A stretch of DNA of 64,000 bases from Andrena cerasifolii. Taxonomy: Eukaryota > Arthropoda > Insecta > Hymenoptera > Andrenidae. Below are positions 36,215 through 49,114 of this stretch, piece by piece. Position numbers and translations under genes: made by a program. The stretch spans positions 8,060,001 to 8,124,000 of the forward strand of contig NC_135123.1 of the NCBI RefSeq assembly GCF_050908995.1, given 5' to 3'. Numbering within the stretch: position 1 is the stretch's first letter; each line of letters opens with the position of its first letter. The notes below the pieces were generated by a model. It did not search any database. It was not told the origin of the DNA and saw only the letters and a program-made list of their open reading frames with translations.

Positions 36215-39200
36215 TCAAGAAAGTGGCTCTCGCGTTGTGTTTGGTAAAAATAAGCACAATAATCCTCCGCCTGTAAAATAAACAGAAATTATGCTTTTTA
36301 TTTCGACAAGTGACATATTTCAGGCGATATAAAGTGATGACCAAATAAGATGGAGCACTTAGGTATATAAATGCGTATAGTTCACGGAATAGATATAGCG
36401 AAGTCGTAGAAGCAGCAGGTGTAAATAGAAGGTGTAGGCATGCATCGTAGTAGAAGTGAATAGATGTGATAGTAAAATGGTTGAAAATGGGAAAGGTTGG
36501 GAAAAGGGAGAAAGAGTAGAATAAAAGAGGAGGAAGGCAATATGACCAACAGTAAGACGAGAGCGATGAAAAGAAATAAGTAGAGGTTAGAAGCGGGGAG
36601 AGGAAAAGAGACACGTGTAGGAAGGTTAATTTTTATACGTGTCAACTTGTACAGACTGTTTATGATAAAGCACTGACCAATCAAAAGAGCAGCAACAATG
36701 AAAGTTGGTGCTGGACAGTACATGTCCAGAAGTTGGGCTATCACGATGTTTCCAATAATTCCGCCGAGACGTGCCGCGACCATGGAAATAGCGATTCCGG
36801 TCGCGCGGAGGTGCGTCGGGAAAACTTCTGTTATCAGGCAGTCCAGTGCCGCATTTCCACAGCTAATTACACCGCTGAAGAAAGCCGAAACAATCAGGTT
36901 GTGGGTCTTATTGTACACAAAGTACAATCCAACCGAACACAGCCCCGATGAAAGTGTACTAAACACTGCAAACAAGATTGTCAAGAAGTTTGAGAGTATG
37001 ATCCAAGCTGCTTTCTAACTTTATTTTAGATTAATTAAACGGCGATATCTATCAAAATGTGTTTCGAGTAAAAACGAAAGAGTTTCGAGGGGGGCATTTT
37101 ATAGCGGACATTATTCTTTCGAATGAGTCGATGGTCGAAGGAAATAAAGGAAATATGATGCTTACCGAGGAAAAATTTACGCCCAAGACGATCCATCCCC
37201 AAAACAGCGACGATATTTGCGGGGATGGCGGACGCTACTGTGATCAACGACTCGAGGAAGACGGACGCGCCGATCTTGTCCGAGCAAAGGTTCTCGACAT
37301 TGTGAGAACCCTTTTTGACCACGTAATCGGTGACCTCGCATATCGAGGCGACTTCGCCAGGATGATCGCGATGGAATTCATCGAAACGGTTGAACAGCTC
37401 GGGGAACCACATCATTAGACCATAGTAACCGATGTGAAAGGTAAAGTTGATGATTATCGAGATCACGGTGAAGCGAAGGATCGGTGAGACGAACAGCTTT
37501 TTACTGTTGTCCACGATGTCGCCGAGCATAGTTTTGCATTTATTCTTTTCGACCTTGTCCTTCACCGGTTCCGGCACTTGGAAGTCGTCCAGAATCAATT
37601 CTTTGACCTGTGGAAAGCGCACAGTTATTAAGAATCGCGATCTGTTATCCGACTCGATTTTAATGGATCGGCCACGATTCTCTTAACACTTTAATCGCAT
37701 TCTCAGTGCTTAATCTCTTAATGTGGGGGATACTATTAGTAAGAAATAAGATCTGTTTATTTTGTCATAGTGTTAAAGCAACAAATACAGTACTGTGATC
37801 CGCGATATTGAAGAATTTAGTATTAAGCCTTCTACTCGTAGGATAAGGTCAAAGTGATTGGTTGTAGCAGTTGCATATATTATTTAGTGGAATGTAGTTT
37901 ACATTGATCTTGCAATCTGCAATTTCGTAACAGAAGTTGAATTAGCATTAACGTCAGCACGTCTCTATTTAGTTAGATTAAGAGTATATGTATTCTGCCT
38001 ATTTTTTTAATTGACACTTACTTTTTACAAGGGAACTTAGGCAACCGGAAATTTCAGAAAATTATGCAATTTTGTGTGCAAGTAGTTCATCCATAGGACA
38101 ATCCTATTTTTTGGTACCATAGTGCAGTTTTAGGGGGTGAAATCACTCTTGAAAAAAATTCAGAATTTTTTTTTCGAGGAATATCTCGAGAACGGTGAGA
38201 GATATCAAGAAGAAGTTTAAATAAAAATGATTTACGAACTACGTTTGATCTACGAATAGAATGAAACGATTGCAGTCGGCTGAGAAACAACAAAATCGGA
38301 CCACAGCAATTCAAAACCTTTTCTTTTATACTTTTCTACTTATACGTATGTTGCTCTATCGATCGAAGGTTCGTCGTAGCATCACTGATACCAGACATAC
38401 CGTTGTAGTTAATTAGTACAGTGAATAAGTATTTACCGTGTAAGTGTCACGTGATTTGCCAGTGTTAATGGCATAAATCCCGCGGAAGATGTCGAGTGCC
38501 TCTTCGTATCTTCCGCAGGATAAGAGGTATTTGGGGGATTCGGGGAGCAGCATGAGCAGCCCCGCGACGATAAACGACGGAGCAGCGCAGATCAGCAGGA
38601 AGATTCGCCAAGAATTGTACGTGAACGTTGCGCTCGCAATGCCGATGTCATTAGGGATGATCGACCATGCTAGACCTAGATACAAGCAAGAGTGCATACA
38701 TATTGGAGAACAAAAATATTCTTGACAAAATAAATACATGTCCTTTTAGTCTTATCTTGTCTTTTTTATTTCAGTATACTCGTGATAGTGTAGATAGTGC
38801 GTAAGACGAATCAAATAGCAACCTTACCGGCAACGAAAAGGTTCCCAAGCGTCCAAAATGCTGCCATGAAGGACAGCATGGAGCCTCGCTTAGACTTCGG
38901 CTGAAATTCAGCGAAGTACGACCAGATGACAGGCCCACTGCCTCCAAGGCTAAAGCGGAACAGAAAAATAAATATTATGCCCTATTTTGCATATCCTAAC
39001 GCCATTATAAACCCCAGTGAGATCGAACATATCGATGTAGGAATTACGAGAGATCTAAAAAGGAAGCACGTCCTGCGTAATTTTTAAAATGCAAATTGTG
39101 AAGATTTCGAATTCGTCTTTATCTTAATGGCGCTGCATATCTGATAACATACTGCACATTCCATTGAACGGGTCGAATAACATTTGCTTTTACGCGAGTG

Positions 39201-41625
39201 TTGAAGAGATACAGTACCTAAACTAAACTCTCGCTATGGGCTCGTCTCGACTATGCGTTAAGCGCTCGCCGCCAGTCCCGAGCGCGGGCCCACAGCGAGA
39301 GTTTACTGTATCGCCGTAATATCGTCGATAAGGTAGATACTGTGTTTCATTAAAAATAGTGCCCTACACATTAAAACTCTTCACTATAACCACAAGATGA
39401 ATACATAACGCGCGTTTGTGTCACTAAAACCGACAACAATTTACCCTGCGTTACAACCAACCCCGGTCTCCCCTACATAATCTAGAGGCAAGAAAACTAA
39501 TTTTCTGTGAAACACTTCTTTGAGTATTTCTTTGGCAGAGAGTACAAACTGAAAAATATATTAGTCAAGTTTCATGCTGATGTAAACTATAATAAATTCC
39601 GAATTTAACGTTACTTAAATGAGTGAAATACGTTGTGGGGGGTGATTGATTTTTTTAATCGATTCACTTACGCAGCGCCGTTGAGAAAACGGAAGAACAT
39701 GAAGAGTTCATAGGACTGGCTGAAGCTGGAGGCCACGATGCAAAGAGCATTCGTGAAGGAGATCGCGATGAGAACCTTCCGGCGACCCAGGGCGTCTGCG
39801 ACAGAGCCCCAGGCATACGCGCCGGCCATCATGCCGATGAAGATGATCGAGTTGAGCCATCCCTTGGCTTGCGTGTCGAGCTTCAGATCACATTGTGCAC
39901 TTGGCAGGATGAAGGACATGGAAATCACGTCCATCTCCTCACTGGTGCTGACGAAGCCGCATACCGTAAGGAGGAAGTAGTGAAATTTGCCATAGTCTGG
40001 AATCATCAGTGAAGTGGCAGAGAATAATGAAAACTAAAATTCTACCGAGCCCGATAAAAACAGTAAATACAGCGGAAAGTCAATTATCCAAAATAACGAA
40101 AATGTGAAGCATCACTGACAATATAATCGAATTTTCAGATACTCGTCCGAAGGGGAAAAAAAATAGAAAATTTATGAAAACGTAGTTTTTAGTAAAAATT
40201 ACTTCAACCTTAGATATAATTGAAACTTGCTTCAACAAAATAATATGGTTATCCTTTTAGGGGGCGATTCTACAGGTCAGAATAAAATGTAAATTGAGAA
40301 TAAATATTTCGTTACATCGCGCTGTGTTTTCGAGAAAATCATCTTCGAATTTTAAGTAAATATGCGTGCACCGAAGTACAGTTTTATTCGGCTAAAATGC
40401 AAAGTCAATTCTCTCCTAAACGAAGCGGGGTATTCGAAAACTTTATTCTATATTTTCGTCTTACTTTTGAGCTGTAGAATAGTCACCTAAAAGGATGACT
40501 GATCGAAGGGTAGTACTACGCGCATACACAGGATACGCGTAACACTTGATTCTTGATCAAGGTTTCGGTAAATTCATATTTATATAGATAATCGGCGTTC
40601 TACAATAGGGAAAAGTACCAGCGCATTTTTCAAACGTTGACTGTTAACGACGCGATAAAATTGTAGTAAAAGTAGCGATGCATTTGTACTTTCGAAACGG
40701 TTTAATTTGGTACAGTGGAAGGTACGTTCGATTACCGGTAAGTTCAATGGCCTTTTCAAAGTCTGCTTTAACGAAGGATCCTTTCTCAGGATCTAGGGTC
40801 TTGCCCTTGGTTCCAATACCTGTACACAGAAAATTATGGCGTGGTTATAAATCCGTAAGAATATCGTGCCCGTTAGGCGAGCAGATGGTGCCATTATTCG
40901 AATAACAGCCATCGAAAAAGTTCTGGAACTCTTGTTTTTAAAAAAACTCTGTTAGAACTTATATCTTTCGTTTAAGAAAATAGAAATGTTACCCTTAGGA
41001 ACTTCTTCAGAAAGTGTTCTTGTGGGAAACAGTTATATTTATATTTATTAAAAAAAAGTAATAAATAATTAATAGTTTCAGAAGAAGTATTGAACAGAAA
41101 AGAGAACTTGTCAAGAATAATACCTAACTAACATTTTTTTAGAACTTACATGAATCAAAATACACAGAACTTCTATAACATCTGCGTAGAAATTATCTAA
41201 GTAGGTAAATATTTAGTTTAACTGTAATAATTATTTATTACTGTTGCAGTACTATTCATTGAATATTATTCAGTATTTGTCACTACGATTGAGAAATTTG
41301 TTTAATATCGATGAACAAAATATCTGTTTCTGTTATAGAGAAATTTTTATTTCTATACTTTATAAGTTCCATTCCAACTAGAATTGCTATTTTCAAGAAC
41401 CTTTACTTTATCAGTTCTCATGGGAACTTATAAAGTGAGAACATTTTTAACAAAAGCCCCAGCGTCTATGTTTCAAATAGGACCTATTGAAAAGTTCAAG
41501 AACTCTTTCGAACCCTCTCGAATAATGCCCAACTCTGAGTAGATCCTCAGGAAATGTCTACCTACGGGCAAGTTCGAGATCCTTGGAGCCACAGCCGTTT
41601 AGCCGCTCGTCTTTTACATCACACT
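36215..41625 (-). CDS. SV2-like major-facilitator (MFS) transporter, start exon not found
   Basis: Twelve-helix carrier of the organic-ion/synaptic-vesicle-glycoprotein-2 group, membrane located; substrate unknown. Exons are 41625-41566, 40819-40736, 39996-39672, 38949-38828, 38675-38437, 37607-37166, 36965-36678 and 36270-36215. Together they need one extra base from an upstream exon, and then the total is exactly in frame (about 538 residues), so only a short start exon is missing. Motifs seen are DYGKFHYFLLTVCGF, the MFS signature GSVADALGRRKV between helices 2 and 3, PESPKYLLSCGR after helix 6, MDRLGRKFFLG between helices 8 and 9, and EVFPTHLRATGI. The large loop after helix 7 carries cysteines (residues around CEVTDYVVKKG and ENLC), as in SV2-type proteins. 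It ends LFLPNTTREPLS. Several MITEs lie in its introns. Confidence 0.87.
39209..39320. mobile_element. Small inverted-repeat element in an intron of the SV2-like gene
   Basis: GATACAGTA followed by AAACTCTCGCTATGGGCTCG is mirrored by CGGGCCCACAGCGAGAGTTT and ACTGTATC about 60 bp further on. Non-coding hairpin of about 110 bp. Confidence 0.65.
40248..40502. mobile_element. ~255-bp MITE in an intron of the SV2-like gene
   Basis: TTATCCTTTTAGGGGGCGAT at the left and its near reverse complement (CACCTAAAAGGATGACT) at the right are followed inward by CTACAG / CTGTAG. The interior is AT-rich and non-coding. Confidence 0.7.
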
Positions 41626-42063
41626 CTGAAATAGAAAAAAGTTTAAACACGCATATTTTCACTCCTCTTGCGATATTGCTCGAGCAAACACGAGGTTCAC
41701 ACTTCGCGAAAGTTGACGCTCGGTCTCGTAACGCGCCTGTTAAATATTGACATATTATTCGGCGTTCACGACAGCGGGGATCGCCAACGAAAGAGATTAT
41801 TAACCTTCACGCGTGAATCGAAGGAGTTTATTAACCAGGCGATCGCCGCCCGGATCAAAGCACCGAGAACTATTGCGCAAAAGCCGGGGAGGAACCAGTG
41901 AGGTGGTACCAGAGCAGACTAAACTAGACGGGGGTTTCCGTAACTACGAAAAAGCGGACCCCATTGACGGTAGAGATGGCTCGATCTCTCGAACCGTGCA
42001 CCACTGGTTCATTTCGTTATCTATATCTTTTACAGGCCTCCACTAGGGCCTTAAACCTTAGAC
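41626..42063. other. Region upstream of the first recognised SV2-like exon
   Basis: Should contain, or lie before, the missing start exon of the transporter. A minus-strand ATG at 42014 opens a 22-codon frame (MNQWCTVREIEPSLPSMGSA), but no donor of the required phase is convincing. Confidence 0.3.
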
Positions 42064-42604
42064 CACTGATGAGCAACCTTTCGTCCGCAGTGGGCCCAAA
42101 GTGGAAGCCTACTACTCCACGCGGGCCCCAATTTTAAATACTTAAATATGCTAATCAGAGAATTCAATTTATGGGCTGAATTTGGTATTTCTGGCATTGA
42201 TTTATAATAAAACCTAGAAGGTTTCTGATAAAACCTAAAGTTTTCTTAAACTTGATTTACTGTTTATTAGTAATATATACATATAAACAGGTACATGGAC
42301 GTATATTTCTTTAATTACACGAGATTTACAAATAAAGTACCAAATAAGCGGTTTCAAATCTTTTTCACCAATATTACGTTAACAGAAACGAAAAAAGAAA
42401 AGTTAAACAAAGGTCAAAAAATATGAAATTATACAACATTAGAAAGGGATAATTTTACCCTATTTTTGCCGCAAAATTCATTTCGATATCCTTTACAGTG
42501 CAAAAGATACGCGCAAATGTCACGAAATCGTTCAGGCGGGCCGTAGGTCTGTGGCTGTTGGGCCGGCTAAATGCGGCCCGCGGGCTGCGGGGTGCTCATC
42601 ACTG
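42064..42604. mobile_element. 541-bp non-autonomous hAT-like element with target duplication
   Basis: Ends CACTGATGAGCA and (reverse-complemented) CAGTGATGAGCA are inverted. The flanks CCTTAGAC (42056-42063) and GCTTAGAC (42605-42612) match at 7 of 8 positions. An 8-bp duplication and CA(G/C)TG ends are hAT hallmarks. There is no transposase; the interior has a CG-rich right end. Confidence 0.82.
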
Positions 42605-42970
42605 GCTTAGACAATGGCTTTCGTCACTGGATACGTGTAGATATGCACAGCAAGTTACGGAAGCATTCGTTTTCGTTTACTTTAGTTAATTCGACATGAC
42701 AAATTTCTAAAATTATCTTTGTTTAATGTGTGCTCGTTGCCGGTTGACGTAGAACAGAAAGAAGATAAGATAATCACGTGGTGTGAAATGTACGGAGTTA
42801 ATTTAATTAGATTACGCGGTATAACAATGAAAAATAGGGATTTCTTACACTATTCGTAAATGGCATAAATGCTGACTCGTTGGATATTCGTCGAATATTA
42901 TTTTTTGAATTTTCGGGTTCGAGATCTTCCCTTGTAAGAAAAAAATACGAAGGACATAAGACAACTAACA

Positions 42971-43393
42971 AGAAGAGTATTTTAGGTGTCCGCCTCCGAT
43001 CATTTTGATTTTTGGATATGTTATAGAGGACCGAAAAATAAGAAATACGTGTTTTTTTATTTTCCTCTGTTTTCATATTTGGGGGGTGAAAGCTGCGTTC
43101 AAAGTTAAGGGTTGAAAAATCATTTTTGTGGAATATCTCGAGAACTATTAGAGATAGAGGAATAGCGTCAATGGACGAATTTTGTGTCTTTGAATGCGAA
43201 ACATGACTGCCTCGTCAGATTTTCAAAAATCCACAAAAATGATTTTTCAACCCTAACTTTGAACGCAGTTTTCACCCCCCAAATATGAAAACAGGGAAAA
43301 ATAAAAAAACACGTATTTCTTATTTTTCGGTCCTCTATGACATATCCAAAAATCAAAATGATCGGAGGCGGACACCTAAAATACTCTCCTTCT
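42971..43393. mobile_element. Long foldback element with ~150-bp arms
   Basis: The left arm (about 42971-43125) and right arm (about 43235-43393) are near-perfect reverse complements. Shared blocks include TTTAGGTGTCCGCCTCCGAT and ATTTTTCGGTCCTCTAT. Part of the loop (TATCTCGAGAAC...AGAGATA) also occurs near 38184, suggesting a related scrap there. Non-coding. Confidence 0.85.
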
Positions 43394-45213
43394 AAGTGAT
43401 AAATTGAATATTCCCGGAACTTTTACTCAGGCCACTTTCATGCCGAATCTGTGCCGAGTCCGGGTCCGAAGAAAGGTCCAGGAAACTTGTACGTACTATG
43501 ATTGTGCTTTGAATCAGGTTCACTCTCTACCATTCTACGGTATCGGCGCAGTTGGGTGAATCCGGCTGGGTGATTGTGTCAAATGAGAAATCTTCTTGCT
43601 CGACGATAGGCCTCGATCGATATTAGATTGATCGCGTTCTGGCGGATCACTGGATCTCGGCAAATTCTTCCTGCTGAATCTGCGCTGATCTGCTGCTGCT
43701 CGTCGGCGGGGCTAGGTTCTGTGCTCACTTGCGAGCTGAAACACATCGCGAAAACAGATTTGCCGTTATATAAGCGAAAGAGGTGCACGCGACAAATCGC
43801 CGCGAATTAAGACGGTTGAAGGAAAACCATTTCTTCGAAACGGAACGTTCCGGGTAGAGGCGAAGAAAGCTATTGCCCGACGAAGTCGAGGTTGACGCTC
43901 TTTTACCTCGGATGGAATAAAATTCGGGAACGTTAGTGTCGAGCGTGCGTTACTTTGTAAACGGGGATCCCGCAATGTTGATCGATAATTTTGGATTGGA
44001 AACTGCAGCGGGTCCTTTCATAATTGGAAAATAAATCTCCTAACAATTTATAGCCATTTCAGGCGCTACCGCTTTTTAAGCGTTACTGTTTGACAGCTCC
44101 TGTTGCTTACAAAATAAGTAACGCTCACAGGACTCGATCCTTTGTAATACAGTAATGTTTGTAATACAGTGGTACACCCTTATCTTTCATTCTAGTGCAC
44201 CAATGATTTTTTATATTTAACCCTTCGTTGACACACCCCTTTGTTCCAGGTCAACTTTGACATACCTGGGTGGCTCACACCCAGAGCAATTTTTCAACGA
44301 CTGCCATTCTCATCTAAAGAATCCAATCGTAATGAAAAAAATCACCTACTTTTCCTATACACAAATCCACCCCTGACTATAGGTAACACAGAGAGAGAGA
44401 AGCAGGACGAGGGTGACCAAAGTTATCACGTCTCTCAATTAAGCCAATAAGATTTAATAATCGATATGAATTTAATTATATGTGGTGTATTTTAAAACAG
44501 CCTCATCGCTAGAGAATATATCGTGTTCTTTTTCGGTCTACGAATGCTGCAAAAAAGGCGTTAAAAGTATCGTTTATTTATGCATAAATCTGTGGGCTGT
44601 ACGGCTTGCAGTGTAAGATATAAAAATAAAGCATGGATTTCAATGATTATAGCGAAACGTTGACAACGAGGCTGTCACGTGTTGCCCCCGGCAGTCACGG
44701 GCATGCACAAATTGCTTGGTAAAACATGCCTGTGTACGTTAAGGGGTTAAATAACATATAATACCCAGAAAAAGGGTAAATACGTTACGGTGCGAATGCG
44801 AGGTGCGAGGAGTGAGTCACGCAATTCGCATGCTGTGTATGTCTGCCACTCTTGATAATAGAAAAATATGATAAAGGGTAAAGTTGAATGGCATATAACG
44901 TTTATTGGGCATTTTTCGCGAGTAAAAAAGTTTTAGTAGTTTCGTGAGTGCATTATTGTTTTAAATAGAAATATCTACTCCCTTTTTGCATACACCGAGC
45001 CTTCTGAACAATTTGCGCTCAACCCTTCGTAGTCGCACGGGGTGTATCGCACCCCAGGGGCGATTTTCGGGCACAAATGTCGCGCCTAACTTCCAAAGGG
45101 GATTTATCGCGAGAAAAATAAAAATATCACTTTTTTCCACGACCGTGGAAAATCGCTGTGTTTCAACTATAAATATTTCATCGTATCAAAATTATATTTC
45201 TAGGAAAAGAATA
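43394..45213. other. Intergenic, no gene recognised
   Basis: A minus-strand frame at 43579-43788 (Gln/Ser-rich, with ADEQQQISADSAGR) could be untranslated leader of the SV2-like gene, but no splice link could be shown. Nothing else is supported. Confidence 0.35.
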
Positions 45214-46432
45214 TTAGAGCATGATTTTGCGAGCATTACGAATGTACAATTATAGCTCGAAAGTTAAGAGATTCGAAAATACAAAAATGGTAACGCAAAA
45301 ATGACACTGGGGTGCAGTGAACCCCATGTGACCTATCGTGATTATAAGAAGGTGCGATCATGAACATATTTTTACAATCTTCAAGCTTTATCTGAGAATT
45401 TTTGCGACATAATTTAACAGTTATTTCTAGAAAGTAGTTGATTGGAGAAATAGGTGTGACAACCGAGGGTTAAGTGTAATTCAAGGGCTCCTGTAGAAAA
45501 CACTGTAACAGCCAAAAATTAAATGCTATACTATATTTTCCGGTAAAGTATTTTTTAATTTTGGCACTCTTACAGTGTTTTCTATAAGAGCTCTTTAATT
45601 ATTTTCACGCTTGTCGGACTCGATAGACAGCAGCGGAGGAATAAAATGTTAGAAATACAGAGCAATTCTGCAATCAACAAATACCAAAAAAAAATCAGAA
45701 GTTAGACGACTAGAATAATCAAGGTTTAAAAATGAACGAGATGCTGCCGTCAGTAATGAGTAGAAATATAGGCGCCATGTGAAAATCAATTGTTGAAAGT
45801 ATAGGGGTGTTTCAGAAGGCTGCATTGACTCCCTTTTTTCAGAAGAAATCACGTAGTGTCTGATATAGAATTAATCGTCATATCGGGTATGTAGAGTTCC
45901 TTTAACGATCAATTACGTTCAACGATCTTCTACGAGCGTCTAAACGATCAATCGCGAATCAAGAATAGCTATTGATCACGGATCGTGAAATATGGAGGCC
46001 CTTGAGAGTGCGTTCGCTTGCTTTTGCATCGAAACGCGCGGTCACGTGTTTGAAATCAATATCCAGGGGTTAAGTAGGGCCAATTTGTAATTGCACCGAT
46101 AATGGGCGTTGGTCGTAACGTTCTGAAAGGCTACGATTCGGAAGCTTTCCAATGGTGGCGGCGATATTGGAATCTGCTCGGAAACCGGCTCGCATCAATT
46201 TTGTTTTCCTTGTCGAGTTATTAGGTCGATCGGATCACTCGTTCGTTTTCTCCCTAGATCACTCGTTCGATGAATAATTAACCCTCCGCGGTCGTACCTT
46301 CTTATAATCGGAAATTGGTCACGTGGGGTTCACTGCACCCCAGCGTCGTGTTTGAGTTGCCATTTTTGTGTTTTTCAATCTTTTAACTTTTCAGTGATAA
46401 TTGTACATTCGCAATACTCATACTGTTCTATA
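45214..46432. repeat. Pair of ~145-bp inverted arms enclosing ~0.9 kb
   Basis: Arms at about 45214-45360 and 46288-46432 are inverted copies at roughly 75-80% by eye. Both contain GGGGTGCAGTGAACCCC, itself a hairpin, together with CTTCTTATAATC and ATAATTGTACATTCG. A related GGGGTGTATCGCACCCC lies at 45039. The enclosed DNA carries another MITE (45487-45592). Confidence 0.6.
45487..45592. mobile_element. MITE family A, copy 1
   Basis: Ends GTAGAAAACACTGTAACAGC and the reverse complement of TTGGCACTCTTACAGTGTTT are inverted, with a short AT-rich interior. The same ends recur at 51279 and 61911. Confidence 0.75.
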
Positions 46433-46465
46433 AATGTCAATTTGGATATCAACATATCCAAGTTC

Positions 46466-46842
46466 GAATTTAATGTCAACTAAATTTAATAAAATTTAGC
46501 TCCCCCCAAAAAATGTATCTTAAAAAAATCGAATTTAATGTCACCTAAATTTAATAAAATTTAGCTCCTCCAAGAGAAATTTTTAACTTAAAAAATCGCA
46601 TTTAATGTCAACGAAATATAATAAAATTTAACTCCACCGAAAAAAATTTAAGTTAAAAAAAAATCGAATTTGCTGTCATCTAAATTTAATAAAATTTAGC
46701 TCCTCCAAAAAATTGAATCTTAAAAAAAAAATCGAATTTAATGTCACCTAAATTTAATAAAATTTAGCTCCTCCAAGAGAAATTTTTAACTTAAAAAAAT
46801 CGTATTTAATGTCAACGAAATATAATAAAATTTAACTACACG
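46466..46842. repeat. Tandem array, six units of ~68 bp with three-unit periodicity
   Basis: Each unit carries TTTAATGTCA, then TAATAAAATTTA, then an A-rich spacer. Units start near 46466, 46529, 46597, 46663, 46732 and 46800. Units 2 and 5 are nearly identical, as are 3 and 6, so the array repeats with a period of about 203 bp as well. Confidence 0.85.
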
Positions 46843-47646
46843 AAGTCATTTGAGCATACTATAATTTGGAGCAATCATTTCTCACACCCTTCCTTGCACA
46901 CTTCCCGGTTACTTATCTTGTCAGCAAATAAATAACTCTCTAAGATTTAATTTCCTTGAACTATCCTTTTTTTAGTGCAGTCTTTGAAAATATATATATT
47001 ACAAGAACGTTTGATGAGAAGAAGGTGACTCTAACATTTTTAAAACACTAACTGCACGAATTATCATGTAATAATGATTCAGAGCTAACATAAGGTTGAT
47101 CGTATAATAATTTCCTGAAACTGCAATCGCTTGCCGGTTTCGATCGGAATGTTAATACCTACGCCAAGGCAAACAAGGCGATGGCAGAACGTTTAAAAGC
47201 TTTCTACTCGCGAGAAGTTAAGGACTGCTATCGTACGCAGGCACGCATAAGTTGAAGTAGGGACAAGACGAGCAGTTCATTGTTACGAAGAGACGTATAC
47301 ACGAAGGAATAGCAGAAAAATGTTGAATTCGCGCGAGATCGCAAAGCGTGGCCTTGATTCACAGATGACTGCACCCGTTTAACACATAAACGAAGCATGT
47401 TATGACCGCTTTAATTATTACGTGTTCCCACGATACTAATGGTCGACGTAACGAGCCGTCATACGTAACGAGTCGGTATTGCGTATAGATTTTTTTGTTA
47501 CTTGTTACCTTCTTCTTCTTCAACGACATGCGATTGTTGGACTTCGTAGAATACAATGGCGAATTAGATATTATAGAGCACACGTAGATGCTCTGTGAAC
47601 TCGTCCCTGTTTCGTTTACTGGATGATATTGCAATTCCCTTGTAAT

Positions 47647-48124
47647 TAGGGCTGGCAACTTCTTTTCGGGAAGATACAGTACTTTACCAAATGTGCTAAA
47701 ATATATAGTACACTGTGAAGAGATACAGAAATTTTCAGAGGAAAGTGGTAGAAAATAAAGCTACGTCAAAGCAACGCAACCCTAGGAGACCGGGGCTAAA
47801 AGTTCCGATTTCGATGAAACATGAAAACTGACTGGAAAATAATGTAGTTATTCTCTTCACTATTCACTAATTTCTTGTTAAATTTATTATATTTTCTGAT
47901 TTTAAGCTTGTCTTTAATATATTGCAGTAGGGTTGTCCACAGAAAGTAATTTATTTGTGGCTGATCGAAGCGCAACTTCTTACCCCTATATGGGGCAAGT
48001 TTTACCCCTGTATGGGGCAGCTTTATTTTGTACCACTTTCTATATTTCTTCACAATGTACTATATTTTTTATCACATTTGGCCGTAAAGTACTATATGTC
48101 CGCGGATTAAGTTGGCAACCCTAG
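47647..48124. mobile_element. ~480-bp foldback element with ~105-bp arms
   Basis: The left arm begins TTAGGGCTGGCAACTT and contains ACAGTACTTTACCAAATGTG. The right arm ends AAGTTGGCAACCCTAG and contains CACATTTGGCCGTAAAGTAC. The arms run on to TTCACA/TGTGAA and GTGGTA/TACCAC. Non-coding interior. Confidence 0.78.
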
Positions 48125-49096
48125 TGTCAGAGGTGGTCGATGATCCGCACAGTTCACTGCCGTAAGGTCACAGTGGTGGAAGAATATATAGTCGCGTTAA
48201 GTTACTTTAGGTTTAAGCAAGAGTTTGGATTTGGATGCTGGTAGCCGTTATGTGTTTATTAGTTGAGCGCCAAGCTGCTCTCTTGTTTGTCAGATTAGCT
48301 GCCTTCGGCTGAACAAAATATCGTAAACCTTGAATGGAGCATCGTCACGGATGAAAAGAGCTATGGGTAATTCGCTGAACGACCACTAACGACTCAACAA
48401 GCACGTGCTACGGTGAAAACAAGATGATGGAAGATACGTGGAAATAAGGAAGATGGAAAAATAGTTTCCTCCACTGGAAGCGGAACACACATGCTTCAGT
48501 TCACACGAGATTAATAATAATTCGTTATAATTTAAAATGGGACAAAACATTCTATTATTCGTGGATTATGCTGTGTTATTTTTTATAATTGAAATATTAT
48601 TAAACTAATATCCACCCCTGAACTAAAAACAAAATTAACAAACGATATTTCTGATGACGAGTTATTTAACGCAGAAATAACGAGTTATGAATTATGTCGT
48701 TTAATAATCTTATTGAAATAAGTCTTCTCTAATTTTTTATTAATTTTGTTGGTCACGTCTAGTAAGAAATGATCCCAGAACTAGTTTCCTCAAATACAAA
48801 ATAAGATAAAAGATTATTCTACCAGGAGCCAAGTAACGAAACAATTTGGAAAAAATATTATTTACGTGTACGATTAAACAAACTCGAATGCAACAGATTT
48901 TTCAGTCGAAGAATACTCAGAATAATTTGAGAGAAACTGATTTCTGTAGGGCGCAGCCCGCGATTTCAATTCAAAGCAGTCGAGATCGTATAAAACAATT
49001 TATTATAACGAAATTCTACAAACTAAAATAAAAAAATTATTTTCACCAAAAAGTAATATGGAAAGTGAATTCAGTTGTTCGAGATAGAAGGTATAA

Positions 49097-49108
49097 AAAA
49101 AAAAAATT
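49097..49108 (-). terminator. Pol III T-run terminator of tRNA-Arg
   Basis: A run of about a dozen T on the minus strand begins a few nucleotides past the 3' end of the tRNA, as expected for RNA polymerase III termination. Confidence 0.75.
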
Positions 49109-49114
49109 ATTCAT

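Larger units (their letters stand above)
46843..49114. other. Intergenic, no gene recognised apart from the listed element
   Basis: Low-GC sequence containing the inverted-repeat element at 47647-48124. A small open frame at 47359-47658 (-) has no recognisable features. Nothing else supported. Confidence 0.45.

Noticed and set aside
43579..43788. Possible start exon of the SV2-like transporter
   Set aside because: Its only strong donor is in phase 0, whereas the next exon requires phase 1.
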